A DNA stretch of 64,000 nucleotides, from the NCBI RefSeq assembly GCF_004570865.1, contig NZ_SPQS01000005.1:124001-188000 (forward strand), in the 5' to 3' direction. The stretch is from Bradyrhizobium frederickii. Lineage in GTDB: Bacteria > Pseudomonadota > Alphaproteobacteria > Rhizobiales > Xanthobacteraceae. Within the stretch, counting starts at the first letter, position 1. Each line of letters starts with the position of its first letter. Both the position numbers and the translations under genes were made by a program. Positions 50,516 through 59,718 of the stretch are shown here, one piece after another. The notes beneath the pieces are model-generated. The model did no database searches. It had not been told where the DNA came from and saw only the letters and a list, made by a program, of their open reading frames with translations.

Positions 50516-52342
50516 TCAGCGACACACCTCGACATTGGCGTCGTTGTGGGGGCCGCCGCCGCCGCGATATTCGAGATGGCAGCCGCGGTTGACGGGACGG
50601 CAGCCGATGCTGTTGCAGAATATCTGCCCGCCGCCCGCGGGACGGCTGGCACCAGCCGCGGCGGCAATGCCGGCCGCGGCACCATAGCCGCCCGCCGCGC
50701 CAGCGGCAGCACCGCCGGCCTGACGACGCTGCCGGGCGGGACGCTCGTCACCGTCGTCGCGCTTCGCCGTCGCGGGCTTGGCCGGCTTCGCGGCGCGCTG
50801 TTTCTCGCACTCATTGTCGTCGTTGACCGCATAGCCCTCGCGGCAGACGATCTTCGTGCACTTGTCGCCGTCGGCCTTGAAGCCGTGCTCGCAAACCAGC
50901 GGACAAACCCGCGACGGCTTGGCCTTGACCGCATCGAGCGCGTCGGTGCTCGCGACCTTCACGTCGAGCTTGGTGCCGGCATAGCGATTGAACTGCGACA
51001 GCGAGCGCTGCGCGGACGTACTCCAGGTGCCGTCGGCTGTGCCTGAGAAGCACCCGACGCGGCCGAGCTCGGTCTGCACCGACCGGTTGAGATCGGCCGG
51101 CGCGGTCGGCGGCGTCAGCGAGGCGACATTGGTGCCGGCCGGACTCGCCGTGCTGGCTGGCGCGGCGCTCGGAGCCGCGGCGGCGAGGTTGACGCGCTGC
51201 TGCTCGGCGGCGGCTGCCTGCTGCTGCGCCTGCTCCTTCGCCTTCTGCGCGGTAAGCTGGGCCTGCTCGGCGGCTTTGGCGTCGGCCGCGGCTTTGGCCT
51301 GTGCGTCCTTCTGGGCGCCGAGGGCCGCGAGACGATCGCGCTCGGCCTCGGCCTGCTTCGCTTTCGCGATGGCCGCTGCATGGGCCTGCTCGGCACCGAT
51401 CTTTTCGACCTGGAGCTTGGCGAGATTCGCATAGAAGCCATCGGGGTGCTGGGCGAGGAAAGCGTCCCATGCCGCCTTGTTGCCAACCTGCAGCGCGAGC
51501 TCATAGTCGCGGCGGATATCGGCCTGCGGGTTCGCCACGGGCGCGACCGGCGCAGCGGCCACCACCTTGACTGGAACCAGCGGCACGTCCTCGCCGCCGA
51601 GCGAGCCGTAGACGAACGGCTCCTGCTTATTGCCGGTCGACTTGAGCACCTCGTCGCGCACGAAACCGAAGGCGCGGCGGACATCGAGGCCCGGCGTCGT
51701 CAGATACTTCGACAGCGCCACCGTAAAGGGACTGTTGGCGCCGTCGCCGTCCTGGGCGGTGAAGCCGGCCTTCGCCGAATAGGCGATCAGCGTGTTGGGG
51801 CTGGTCGGCTCGACTTGTGCGAGGCCCCGACCCATGGCGCGCGAGGCAATCGTGCGCTTCATCCTCTTGGCGAACGGATTGTCGCGGCAGGCATCCAGGA
51901 TCACCAGGCGGAGCTGCTTGGCGGGCTCGACGGCAACGAGGACGCGGTCGAGCGAAAGCGCCTCGTCAAAGACGTCGGTGTCGCGCTCGAGCTTGGCGTC
52001 GACCGGAATCAGATAGTTCGAGCCCTCGACCTCGATACCGTGGCCGGCATAGTAAACCACGGCGATGTCGGCCGTGCGGGTGGCGTCGGCAAAATCGCGC
52101 AGCACGCGACGGGTGTCCTGCGCGGACAAATCGTGCCGGGAATCGACGACATCGAAACCGGCCTCCTTCAGCGTCTTGGCCATCACCGCACCGTCATTGA
52201 CGGGGTTGGTGAGCGACGGCGCGTGCTGATACGCCGAGTTGGCAAGCACCAGCGCGACGCGCTTTCCGGCAAACGCGGGATCCGGGCCGAACAGCAGCGC
52301 TGCGGCGAGGAGAAGCGGGCAGAGCCTGAGCAGATTGCGCAT
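50516..52342 (-). CDS. Secreted caspase-fold (C14) peptidase with C-terminal Cys-rich region
   Basis: The protein has 608 residues. The signal peptide is LLRLCPLLLAAALLFGPDPA. The caspase p20-like domain (~27-255) has the His-Cys dyad at His101 (VVYYAGHGIE) and Cys152 (VILDACRDNPF). NTLIAYSAKAGFTAQDGDGA and NSPFTVALSKYL are typical orthocaspase motifs. A helical Ala/Gln/Lys-rich linker spans ~310-400. It is followed by a peptidoglycan-binding-like segment (VQTELGRVGCFSGTADGTWS), a stretch with five Cys (CPLVCEHGF, CTKIVC) and a disordered Arg/Gly/Ala tail. It is probably periplasmic. Targets are unknown. Confidence 0.9.
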   Translation of the reverse strand: MRNLLRLCPLLLAAALLFGPDPAFAGKRVALVLANSAYQHAPSLTNPVNDGAVMAKTLKEAGFDVVDSRHDLSAQDTRRVLRDFADATRTADIAVVYYAGHGIEVEGSNYLIPVDAKLERDTDVFDEALSLDRVLVAVEPAKQLRLVILDACRDNPFAKRMKRTIASRAMGRGLAQVEPTSPNTLIAYSAKAGFTAQDGDGANSPFTVALSKYLTTPGLDVRRAFGFVRDEVLKSTGNKQEPFVYGSLGGEDVPLVPVKVVAAAPVAPVANPQADIRRDYELALQVGNKAAWDAFLAQHPDGFYANLAKLQVEKIGAEQAHAAAIAKAKQAEAERDRLAALGAQKDAQAKAAADAKAAEQAQLTAQKAKEQAQQQAAAAEQQRVNLAAAAPSAAPASTASPAGTNVASLTPPTAPADLNRSVQTELGRVGCFSGTADGTWSTSAQRSLSQFNRYAGTKLDVKVASTDALDAVKAKPSRVCPLVCEHGFKADGDKCTKIVCREGYAVNDDNECEKQRAAKPAKPATAKRDDGDERPARQRRQAGGAAAGAAGGYGAAAGIAAAAGASRPAGGGQIFCNSIGCRPVNRGCHLEYRGGGGPHNDANVEVCR

Positions 52343-52526
52343 GACACGACTTCCGAGGTTCGGGGCGTCTCGAGCCCCCTTTGGGACCGCTTTAGCAGGA
52401 TCTGGTGGCGATGCTTGTGATGGAGGTCACGAAGATCGCACCGACGACCGCCCGAAAGGCCCCCTCTGTTTGTCGCGCCAGCGCAGCCGCGGTTCGGCGG
52501 CCCAGCCGGTGTTCCGGCGAGTTCCA

Positions 52527-52955
52527 CTAGCCGTCGCCGATATGCCCCCGATATTGCGGCAGATTGTCCGTAATTTCGTGCCAGGGCGCCTTCGAGCCGA
52601 CAAAAATGTGGGCGCTCGGCCGGATCGAAGGGGCATCGACCAGGGCTCCCATGGCGACATGGACCCATTGTCCGTTGCGTACCCGGGAGTAAAGCAGCGA
52701 GCCGCATCGCCCACAATGGGCGTCATGGGCGGTGTCGTCGCCGAAAATGAGACGCTGGTCGTCACCCCTGACGATGCGGAGCTTGTCCTGCGGGATGCCG
52801 GCGAACGGCTTGAAGGCCGAACCGGTGGTGCGGCGGCAATTCGAACAATGGCAGTTCATCGCATAGGAGAACGCGTCGGCCACCTCGAAGCGGACGGTGC
52901 GGCAGTAGCATTCGCCGATCAAGATACGCGCGTTCGAATTTTCTGATCCGGTCAT
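52527..52955 (-). CDS. GFA-family (glutathione-dependent formaldehyde-activating-like) protein
   Basis: The protein has 142 residues. Zinc-binding cysteines lie in GECYCRTVRFE, AMNCHCSNCRRTTGSAFKPF and DAHCGRCGSLLYSR, the CENP-V/GFA fold. Most members of this family do not have a proven glutathione-formaldehyde activity, so the reaction is left open. ATG 52955 is chosen. It is divergent from the NTF2-like gene with a 93-base gap. Confidence 0.88.
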   Translation of the reverse strand: MTGSENSNARILIGECYCRTVRFEVADAFSYAMNCHCSNCRRTTGSAFKPFAGIPQDKLRIVRGDDQRLIFGDDTAHDAHCGRCGSLLYSRVRNGQWVHVAMGALVDAPSIRPSAHIFVGSKAPWHEITDNLPQYRGHIGDG

Positions 52956-53048
52956 GGCAAGCCCTGGCGCAAATGGCTGACACACCCATAGCGCATTTTG
53001 ACGTCTAAGACTAAGTTCGCCGCAAGCCATCATGCAAAAGGGTGACCC

Positions 53049-53423
53049 ATGAGCCAGAACCGTTCGAGCGTCGAAGCCGTCGTGCAATCCTATTTTGACG
53101 GCCTTTACGAGAGCGACGCCGAGAAGCTCGGCGCCATCTTCCATCCCTCGGCAGATTTGCGCTGGGTCGAGAAGGGCGAGTTGCAGGTGCTGTCTGTGCC
53201 CGACTGGCTCGAGCGCGTGCGCAAGCGTCCCTCCGCCAAGGCCGAGGGCAAGCCGCGCGAGGATTTCATCGTCACCATCGACCGCTCGGACGAGAAAACC
53301 GCCTTCATCAAGGTCCGTTGCCAATTGCCGCCGCGCTACTTCACCGATTATTTGGTGGCGATGAAGCTCGCCGACGGCTGGCAGATCGTGTCGAAATCGT
53401 ATCGGTATGACCTGAGGGAGTGA
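53049..53423 (+). CDS. NTF2-like / putative lumazine-binding (SnoaL-like) protein
   Basis: The protein has 124 residues. The cone-like alpha+beta fold is suggested by SVEAVVQSYFDGLYESDAEK, LGAIFHPSADLRWVEKGELQ and the YLVAMKLADGWQIVSKSY end. AAGGGTG lies upstream of ATG 53049. It is cytoplasmic. Proteins of this fold range from steroid isomerases to binding proteins, so no activity is assigned. Confidence 0.8.
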   Translation: MSQNRSSVEAVVQSYFDGLYESDAEKLGAIFHPSADLRWVEKGELQVLSVPDWLERVRKRPSAKAEGKPREDFIVTIDRSDEKTAFIKVRCQLPPRYFTDYLVAMKLADGWQIVSKSYRYDLRE

Positions 53424-53472
53424 GTCCTCCCGATCTTCCGCCGCCCGAAATCTGTCGCACTCGTTCTCCATT

Positions 53473-53552
53473 CGTCATTGCGAGTGAAGCGAAGCAATCC
53501 AGGATCTCGCCTCGGAGGCCGACTGGATCGCTTCGCTCCGCTCGCAATGACG
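53473..53552. repeat. Intergenic palindromic repeat, family C
   Basis: CGTCATTGCGAGTGAAGCGA and CGCTCCGCTCGCAATGACG are inverted, with GAAGCAATCCAG and CTGGATCGCTTC inside. It is the sister of 11914-11998. Confidence 0.85.
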
Positions 53553-53610
53553 GTGCGGATAAAGCGTCCGCTACATCCCTATCCCTTCTGACCCACGCCA
53601 AAGGTCTCCC

Positions 53611-54480
53611 ATGCTTGTCGATCGCCGCTCCCTGCTCGCCTCCCTGTGCTGGATCGCCGCGTCTCCCGCGGTCGCCGCGGAGGCGCCAGCCGAACTCGAA
53701 TCCTACGAACGCGAGAGCGGCGGGCGGGTCGGGCTCTATGCGGAGAACCTTGCGACCGGCGCAAAGCTCAGCTGGCGCGCCGATGAGCGCTTCGTCATGT
53801 GCTCGACCTTCAAGGCCTCGCTCGCGGCTTGCGTGCTGGCGCGGGTCGATCGCGGCGAGGAGCAACTCGCGGCCATGATCCCTTACGGCAAGGCCGACCT
53901 GCTGGAATATGCGCCGGTCGCCAAGCAGAATCTCGCGGCCGGCACGATGTCAGTCGCCGAAATGTGCAAGGCGATCGTCGAGCTCAGCGACAACACCTGC
54001 GCCAATCTGCTGCTGGCACGGATCGGCGGGCCGGCTGCCCTCACGGCATTCTGGCGATCGATTGACGACAACACCTCGCGGCTCGATCATAATGAGCCCG
54101 AGCTCAACCGCTCGCCGCCCGGCAATCCCCAGGACACCACGACGCCGGCAGCGATGGCGGGCAATTTGCGGCGTCTGGTGGTGGGCGACGCCCTGTCGCC
54201 GGCCTCGCGCGCCCTGCTCACGGAGTGGATGGTGAACTGCAAGACCGGCGCGAACCGGCTGCGCGGCGGCCTGCCCGCAAGCTGGACCATCGGCGACAAG
54301 ACCGGCAACAACGGCAAGGATGCAGCGGGCGACATCGCGGTCGTCTGGCCCAAACCCGACACGCCGATCCTGATCACGGCTTACGTCCAGGGCGGCGCGC
54401 CGAATGCGGCGCAGATCGAGGCCGCGTTCGCGCGGATCGGCCGGACGGTGGCTGCGCGGCTGGCGTCAGCCGCGCATTGA
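53611..54480 (+). CDS. Class A beta-lactamase
   Basis: The protein has 289 residues. Catalytic motifs are complete: Ser65-TFK (CSTFK, Ambler 70), SDN at 126-128 (Ambler 130), Glu162 in EPELN (Ambler 166-170) and KTG at 230-232 (Ambler 234). The exported N-terminus, DRRSLLASLCWIAASPAVAA, is twin-arginine-like. It hydrolyses beta-lactams in the periplasm. AAAGG precedes ATG 53611. No AmpR/LysR regulator or transposon is nearby, and base use matches the flanks, so it looks intrinsic to the chromosome. Substrate range cannot be predicted. Confidence 0.94.
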   Translation: MLVDRRSLLASLCWIAASPAVAAEAPAELESYERESGGRVGLYAENLATGAKLSWRADERFVMCSTFKASLAACVLARVDRGEEQLAAMIPYGKADLLEYAPVAKQNLAAGTMSVAEMCKAIVELSDNTCANLLLARIGGPAALTAFWRSIDDNTSRLDHNEPELNRSPPGNPQDTTTPAAMAGNLRRLVVGDALSPASRALLTEWMVNCKTGANRLRGGLPASWTIGDKTGNNGKDAAGDIAVVWPKPDTPILITAYVQGGAPNAAQIEAAFARIGRTVAARLASAAH

Positions 54481-54514
54481 CGCAGCAGTCGCTTCCGGGT
54501 CAAGACAGGCTGCC

Positions 54515-56122
54515 ATGGAAGCGAAGTTTCAGATTTTTATCATCCTGCTCGCCGTATTGGCGGGCGTGGCGCTGGCCGCACGCCGCTTCAACATCGCGCC
54601 CGCCATCCTGCTGATGCTGGCCGGCGTCGGCCTCGCCTTCGTGCCCGGCATGCCCCAGGTGGAATTGCCGCCGGAACTGGTGCTGCTGATGGTGCTGCCG
54701 CCGCTGATCTACTCGGCCAGCGTCGCCATGAGCTGGCGCGAGTTCAGGAAGAATTTGCGCCCCATCGTGCTGCTCGCGGTCGGCGCCGTGATCTTCACCG
54801 CAGCGATGGTGGCGGCCGCGACGCATTACATGATCGGCCTGCCCTGGACCATCGGCTTCCTACTCGGCGCCATCGTCGCGCCGCCCGACGTGGTGGCGCC
54901 GCTCGCGATCGCGCGCCGGCTCAACATGCCGCGGCGGCTGCTGGTCATCCTCGAGGGTGAAGGGCTCGCCAACGATGCCACCGCGCTGATCCTCTACCGT
55001 TTTGCGCTGGCCGCAATCATGGTCGGGCATTTCTCGCTGCCGCTTGCGGCCGGCGAATTCCTCCTCATCGTCGCCAGCGAGATCGCCTTCGGCATCGGCG
55101 TCGGTTGGCTCTCCCTTCGCTTCCGCAAATGGTCCGGAGACCCGCAGGTCGAGCTGACGCTGTCGCTGATCACGCCCTACGTCTCCTATTGGCTGCCCGA
55201 GCATGTCGGCGGCTCCGGCGTGATCGCGACCGTCGCCTGCGGGCTCTATGTGAGCTGGAACGGTCCGCTGCTGATCTCGTCGGCGACGCGCCTGCAAGGC
55301 ATCTTCTTCTGGGACCTCGTGATCTACCTGATCGAGGGCGTGCTGTTCCTGCTCACGGGCTTCCAGATGCGCGCGCTCTACGAGAAATCGAAGGCGTTCC
55401 CGCTCGACGACATCCTGATCGCAACCGCCGTGGTCCTGGTGATCGTCGTGATCGCGCGCTTCGCCTGGCTCTATCCGGCAACCTATCTGCCGCGGATGCT
55501 CAGCAAGTCGCTGCGCCAGCGCGATCCGTCGCCACCATGGCAATGGCCGTTCGTGCTCGCCTTCACCGGCGTGCGCGGCGCGGTGTCGCTCGCGGCCGCG
55601 CTGGCGCTGCCGTTCACGTTGCCGGACGGCGAGGCCTTTCCGTATCGCGACCTGATCCTGTTCGTCGCCTTCGGCGTCATCTTCGTCACGCTGATCGGCA
55701 TCGGCCTCACGCTGCCGCCGGTGGTGCGCTGGCTCGGTGTCGCGCAGGCCGGCCGCAACGAGCATGTCGCCGAGCACGAGGCCGAGATCGCCGCGCGCCG
55801 CCAGGCCCTCGACGCCGCGCTGAAGTCGCTCGAAGCCATGACTGCGGGACAGGAAGTCTCCGGCGAGGTGATGCGGCTTCTGCGTGCACGTCACGAGATC
55901 CGCGTCAACCAGCTGCCGGATTCACTCGATCCCGCCCACCACGACGTTTCCGCCGCCGGCACCGCGCTGACCCGCGACTTGATCGCCGCCGAACGCAAAT
56001 TCATTCACAACCTGCTGCGCGACGGCCAGATCACCGACGAGACGCGGCGGCGGATCGAGCGCGACCTGGATCTGGAGGAGGCGAGCCTGGCGAACCGGGA
56101 GTATCGGGGCGGGCCGTTGTAG
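54515..56122 (+). CDS. Na+/H+ antiporter (CPA1/NhaP-type)
   Basis: The protein has 535 residues and about twelve membrane helices. The family signatures are IVLLAVGAVIFTAAMVAAAT, FLLGAIVAPPDVVAPLAIAR (ion-site Asp) and VILEGEGLANDATALILYRF (the NDA motif). The cytoplasmic C-terminal ~120 residues are helical and charged (AEHEAEIAARRQALDAALKS), as in other NhaP/YjcE-like exchangers. It extrudes Na+ or K+ in exchange for protons. ATG 54515 lies 35 bases after the beta-lactamase stop. Confidence 0.92.
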   Translation: MEAKFQIFIILLAVLAGVALAARRFNIAPAILLMLAGVGLAFVPGMPQVELPPELVLLMVLPPLIYSASVAMSWREFRKNLRPIVLLAVGAVIFTAAMVAAATHYMIGLPWTIGFLLGAIVAPPDVVAPLAIARRLNMPRRLLVILEGEGLANDATALILYRFALAAIMVGHFSLPLAAGEFLLIVASEIAFGIGVGWLSLRFRKWSGDPQVELTLSLITPYVSYWLPEHVGGSGVIATVACGLYVSWNGPLLISSATRLQGIFFWDLVIYLIEGVLFLLTGFQMRALYEKSKAFPLDDILIATAVVLVIVVIARFAWLYPATYLPRMLSKSLRQRDPSPPWQWPFVLAFTGVRGAVSLAAALALPFTLPDGEAFPYRDLILFVAFGVIFVTLIGIGLTLPPVVRWLGVAQAGRNEHVAEHEAEIAARRQALDAALKSLEAMTAGQEVSGEVMRLLRARHEIRVNQLPDSLDPAHHDVSAAGTALTRDLIAAERKFIHNLLRDGQITDETRRRIERDLDLEEASLANREYRGGPL

Positions 56123-56123
56123 C

Positions 56124-57011
56124 CTACCGCTTCGCGCAAAACTCTCCCACTGCGGCCGCCACGGCTCCCGCGATCGTCTCCTGCCGCTCCGGCGAGTTCA
56201 TCTCCATCTCCTCGTCGCGATTGATGATCGAGCCGGCTTCCAGCAACACGGCCGCACTTCTCGTTCGCGAAAGCACCACGAGCCCGTCATAGCGGTAGAC
56301 GCCGAAATCTTTGTCGAGGAGCTGGCGCCGGTAGCGGCCCATCACCGGCAAGGTGTACTGGCTGGCATAGCGCAGGCCCTGCTCCTTCAACTGCCGACCG
56401 ATCATCCGTGCCAGCTTCAGGCTGGTGGCGAAGTGCGGATTGCGTTCGGAGACGAAGAGCGAATGGCCCGAATAGCGATCACTGAAATAGCTGCTTGCAC
56501 CGTCGAACTCCCAAGCCTCGAGCATCTTGTCGGGCACCGAATCGTGGTGCACCGACAGCAACAGATCGGCCCGGCCGTCATTCGCGGCGCTGACCCGCTT
56601 GAACAGGCTCGGCCGCGCCTTGCCGTCCGTGACGAGCAGGCGGGTCGACGCGAAGCCTTCGGACTTGAGCTTCGCCGTGATGCGTTTTGCGAGAACGAGA
56701 TTGAAGCCGAACTCCGGATCGTTGCGCGCGCTGAGGGCGCCGTAGGAGTCCGGGGTGTGCCCGACGTCGACCACGATCCGAAATTTCGGCATCTCGCATC
56801 TGGTCGGTGATTGCGGCTGCTTTGGCTTGGCTTTCGCGATCTTTCGCGCGGCGGCGGCCTCGCTGCGGCCGGCAGGCAGGAGCGATGACAACAGGATCGC
56901 GGCGACCAGTCCGGCGATGATGCTGCGCGATGGCCCCACGCGTTGCTCCGCTGCCGCGACCAGCGGACGGCCGACGAAGCCCGCGACATCGCCAAGACGT
57001 TCCAGCATCAC
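56124..57011 (-). CDS. N-acetylmuramoyl-L-alanine amidase (Amidase_3)
   Basis: The protein has 295 residues. A long N-terminus with one hydrophobic segment (SIIAGLVAAILLSSLLPAGR) precedes the zinc amidase domain: His in VVDVGHTPDSYG, Glu in NDPEFGFNLVLAKRI, His in LLLSVHHDSVPDK and the catalytic Glu in AVLLEAGSIINRDEE. It cleaves the amide between N-acetylmuramate and the stem peptide during cell-wall turnover or division. The starts MM at 57011/57008 are adjacent. The gene stop is 2 bases from the convergent antiporter stop. Confidence 0.9.
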   Translation of the reverse strand: MMLERLGDVAGFVGRPLVAAAEQRVGPSRSIIAGLVAAILLSSLLPAGRSEAAAARKIAKAKPKQPQSPTRCEMPKFRIVVDVGHTPDSYGALSARNDPEFGFNLVLAKRITAKLKSEGFASTRLLVTDGKARPSLFKRVSAANDGRADLLLSVHHDSVPDKMLEAWEFDGASSYFSDRYSGHSLFVSERNPHFATSLKLARMIGRQLKEQGLRYASQYTLPVMGRYRRQLLDKDFGVYRYDGLVVLSRTRSAAVLLEAGSIINRDEEMEMNSPERQETIAGAVAAAVGEFCAKR

Positions 57012-57178
57012 GGCCGGCAGCTCCTTGGACTTGCTGTTGACGCAGGCGTTCCGGAACCGGATTCGGGCAGGAATTTATTGTCCTCTGCGCGAAGCATGGA
57101 AGATCCCCCCGATTTGCTTTCGGGAAGATTGGCGCGGGACCGGCAGGACGTCAACGCAGGAGCTGCACAGATCATGTC

Positions 57179-57269
57179 GTAGGGGTGGGCAAAGGCGCTC
57201 TTGCGCCGTGCCCACCATCTCTCTCGATCGCAAAAAATGCGTGGGCACGCTGCGCTTTGCCCACCCTAC
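57179..57269. repeat. Intergenic palindromic repeat, family B
   Basis: GTAGGGGTGGGCAAAGGCGC and GCGCTTTGCCCACCCTAC are inverted around GTGCCCACC and GTGGGCAC. It is almost the same as the copy at 2601-2690. Confidence 0.85.
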
Positions 57270-57280
57270 GGCACCGCGGC

Positions 57281-58177
57281 CTAGACCGGCCGCTCCCCCT
57301 TCACCGTGACGCGCGTGCCCGAGCGCGTGTGCGGCCAGTAGTCCCACATCGCGCGGTGCTGGGTGCAGCGGTTGTCCCAGAACGCGATCGCGTTCTCGGT
57401 CCAACGGAAGCGGCATTGGAACAGCGGATTTTCGGCGTGCTGGTACAGATAGGCCAGCATCGCATCGCTCTCGTCGCGGGGGATGCCGTTGATGTGCCGG
57501 GTGAAGCCGCGGTTGACGTAAAGCGCTTTCTTGCCGGTGACCGGATGCGTGCGCACCACGGGATGCTCGGCGTGCGGATAGCTCGGCCGGTCCGCAACGC
57601 CGTAGTTCGCATAGAGCCCGCGATAGATCGGCTCGCCGTCGTGCAGCGCGGTGAGGCCATCGAGATAGGTCTTCATGCGGTCCGACAGCGCCTCATAGGC
57701 TGCGTACATATTGGCGAACAGCGTGTCTCCGCCGCGCGGCGGACATTGCTTGATGTAGAGGATCGAGCCCATCGGCGGCTCGAGATCGCAGGACACATCG
57801 GAGTGCCAGCCCTCGCCGTTGGCCCGCGGCGAGTTCTTGTCGGCGTAGATCTTCATCAACGCCGGGTCTTCGTCCTCGTGCGGTGCGGCGGGATGGAAAT
57901 GCAGCTCGCCGAACTTGCGGCCGAAGGCGAGATGCTGCTGCGGCGTGATATGCTGGTCGCGGAAGAAGATGACGAGGTTCTCGGCCAGCGCGCGGTGGAT
58001 CTCGTCCATCTGCCGGTTGGAGCCCGCTTCGTCCGAGACGAGCTTGCCGATGTCCACGCCCGAGATTTCCGCGCCGATGATCGGCGTGAGCTTTTCCACC
58101 GCGATGGTCTCGTATGGCGCACCGTCCTCGGCCGTGTGGCGATAGCGCGGACCCTGCCTGCCGGCGAGCGAGCTCAT
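57281..58177 (-). CDS. TauD/TfdA-family alpha-ketoglutarate dioxygenase
   Basis: The protein has 298 residues. The Fe(II) facial triad is His-x-Asp in EGWHSDVSCDLEPP and the distal His in CTQHRAMWDYWP; the 2-oxoglutarate Arg lies in RSGTRVTVKG. LTPIIGAEISGVDIGKL and NLVIFFRDQHITPQQHLAFG mark the TauD subgroup. It hydroxylates its substrate with O2 and 2-oxoglutarate, perhaps a sulfonate, aryloxy acid or other acid. GGGAG lies 10 bases before ATG 58177. There are no tauABC genes beside it, so taurine is not specifically supported. Confidence 0.9.
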   Translation of the reverse strand: MSSLAGRQGPRYRHTAEDGAPYETIAVEKLTPIIGAEISGVDIGKLVSDEAGSNRQMDEIHRALAENLVIFFRDQHITPQQHLAFGRKFGELHFHPAAPHEDEDPALMKIYADKNSPRANGEGWHSDVSCDLEPPMGSILYIKQCPPRGGDTLFANMYAAYEALSDRMKTYLDGLTALHDGEPIYRGLYANYGVADRPSYPHAEHPVVRTHPVTGKKALYVNRGFTRHINGIPRDESDAMLAYLYQHAENPLFQCRFRWTENAIAFWDNRCTQHRAMWDYWPHTRSGTRVTVKGERPV

Positions 58178-58259
58178 GGGTGTTGCTCCCAATCATTGTT
58201 GATTGAGAGCCATCGTAGCGCGCGGTGACAGATACGCAATCTGCGCTGCAAACACGGCC

Positions 58260-58393
58260 GTCGTCCCGGGGCGCGCAAAGCGCGAGCCCGGGACCCATAA
58301 CCACAGGATTGGGTTTGACGAAGATTCGGAGTGACAGCTCACCATAACCACAACGGCCCGTGGTTATGGGCCCCCGCCTTCGCGGGGGCGACG
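58260..58393. repeat. Long palindromic repeat, family A
   Basis: GTCGTCCCGGGGCGCGCAAA and TTCGCGGGGGCGACGAG are the outer arms. GGGACCCATAACCACAGG and CCGTGGTTATGGGC are the inner pair, around GAAGATTCGGAGTGA. It shares its core with 28480-28616. Confidence 0.8.
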
Positions 58394-58422
58394 AGCGGAG
58401 CGCGGGCTACAGCTGAGTGAAA

Positions 58423-59706
58423 TCACTCCGCCGCGGTCACCGGCACTTTGGCGCCCTGGCCGTAACGCTGCTCGATATAGTCGATCACCAGCGCCTTGAA
58501 GTCGGCGGAGATGGTGGGGCCGCGCAGCGTGCGGAACTTCTTGCCATCGACGAAGACGGGCGCCGCCGGCGCTTCGCCGGTGCCCGGCAGCGAGATGCCG
58601 ATATTGGCGTGCTTGGATTCGCCGGGGCCGTTGACGATGCAGCCCATCACCGCGACGTTGAGCTCCTCGACCCCCGGATATTTCGTCTTCCAGACCGGCA
58701 TCTCGTCGCGGATGAAATCCTGGATCGAGCGCGCCAGCTCCTGGAACGTGGTCGAGGTGGTGCGGCCGCAGCCGGGGCATGCTGCGACCAGCGGCACGAA
58801 GGTACGGAAACCCATGGTCTGCAGCAGCTCCTGGCCGACCTGCACTTCACGGGTGCGATCGCCGCCGGGCTCAGGCGTCAGCGAGATGCGGATGGTGTCG
58901 CCGATGCCCTGCTGCAAGAGGATGCCGAGCGCGGCCGAGGACGCCACGATGCCCTTCGTGCCCATGCCGGCTTCGGTCAGGCCGAGATGGATGGCGTAAT
59001 CGGATCGGCTGGCGAGGTCCTGATAGACCGCGATCAGATCCTGCACCGCCGAGACTTTTGCGGAGAGGATGATGCGGTTCTTGGGCATGCCGAGCTCTTC
59101 GGCGCGCGCCGCCGAGAGCAGCGCAGACTGCACCATGGCCTCGCGCGTCACGGCGCGGACGTCGCGCGGATTGGCGGAGGCTGCGTTCTCGTCCATCAGC
59201 CTGGTCAAGAGCTCCTGGTCGAGCGAGCCCCAATTGGCGCCGATGCGGACCGGCTTGTTGTTCTTGTTCGCGATCTCGATGATGTCGGCGAACTGGGTGT
59301 CGCGCTTGTCCTTGAAGCCGACATTGCCGGGATTGATGCGGTACTTGGCGAGCGCCTCGGCGCAGGCCGGATAGGCCGCGAGCAGCTTGTGGCCGATATA
59401 GTGGAAGTCGCCGATCAGCGGCGTGGTGATGCCGCGCTTGGCGAGGCCGTCGCGAATGTGCGGAACGGCGGCCGCGGCTTCCTCGCGGTCCACGGTGATG
59501 CGGACCATCTCGGAGCCGGCGCGCGCCAGCGCTGCGACCTGGGCGATGGTACCGTCGATGTCGGCGGTATCGGTGTTGGTCATCGACTGCACGACGATCG
59601 GCGCACCGCCGCCGACGGCGACGTCGCCGACCTTGACCTGGGTGGTACGATGGCGCGGCGCAGGCCCCGCGATGTCGGAATCGATGGTGGTTTCGGGCTT
59701 GTTCAT
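58423..59706 (-). CDS. ispG: 4-hydroxy-3-methylbut-2-en-1-yl diphosphate synthase
   Basis: The protein has 427 residues. It is the penultimate enzyme of the MEP isoprenoid pathway and converts MEcPP to [25 protein letters not shown] opens the TIM barrel, and [20 protein letters not shown] is also typical. The [4Fe-4S] cysteines lie in [14 protein letters not shown] and [17 protein letters not shown]. The long form with an insertion ([18 protein letters not shown]) is usual in alphaproteobacteria. ATG 59706 is preferred over a TTG three codons upstream. The stop codon is next to a family A repeat. Confidence 0.95.
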   Translation of the reverse strand: MNKPETTIDSDIAGPAPRHRTTQVKVGDVAVGGGAPIVVQSMTNTDTADIDGTIAQVAALARAGSEMVRITVDREEAAAAVPHIRDGLAKRGITTPLIGDFHYIGHKLLAAYPACAEALAKYRINPGNVGFKDKRDTQFADIIEIANKNNKPVRIGANWGSLDQELLTRLMDENAASANPRDVRAVTREAMVQSALLSAARAEELGMPKNRIILSAKVSAVQDLIAVYQDLASRSDYAIHLGLTEAGMGTKGIVASSAALGILLQQGIGDTIRISLTPEPGGDRTREVQVGQELLQTMGFRTFVPLVAACPGCGRTTSTTFQELARSIQDFIRDEMPVWKTKYPGVEELNVAVMGCIVNGPGESKHANIGISLPGTGEAPAAPVFVDGKKFRTLRGPTISADFKALVIDYIEQRYGQGAKVPVTAAE

Positions 59707-59718
59707 GGGGTCCAAATA

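Noticed and set aside
53611..54480. Recently acquired resistance island around the beta-lactamase
   Set aside because: The flanks are ordinary housekeeping-type genes and a native palindromic repeat, with no change in base use and no mobility gene.
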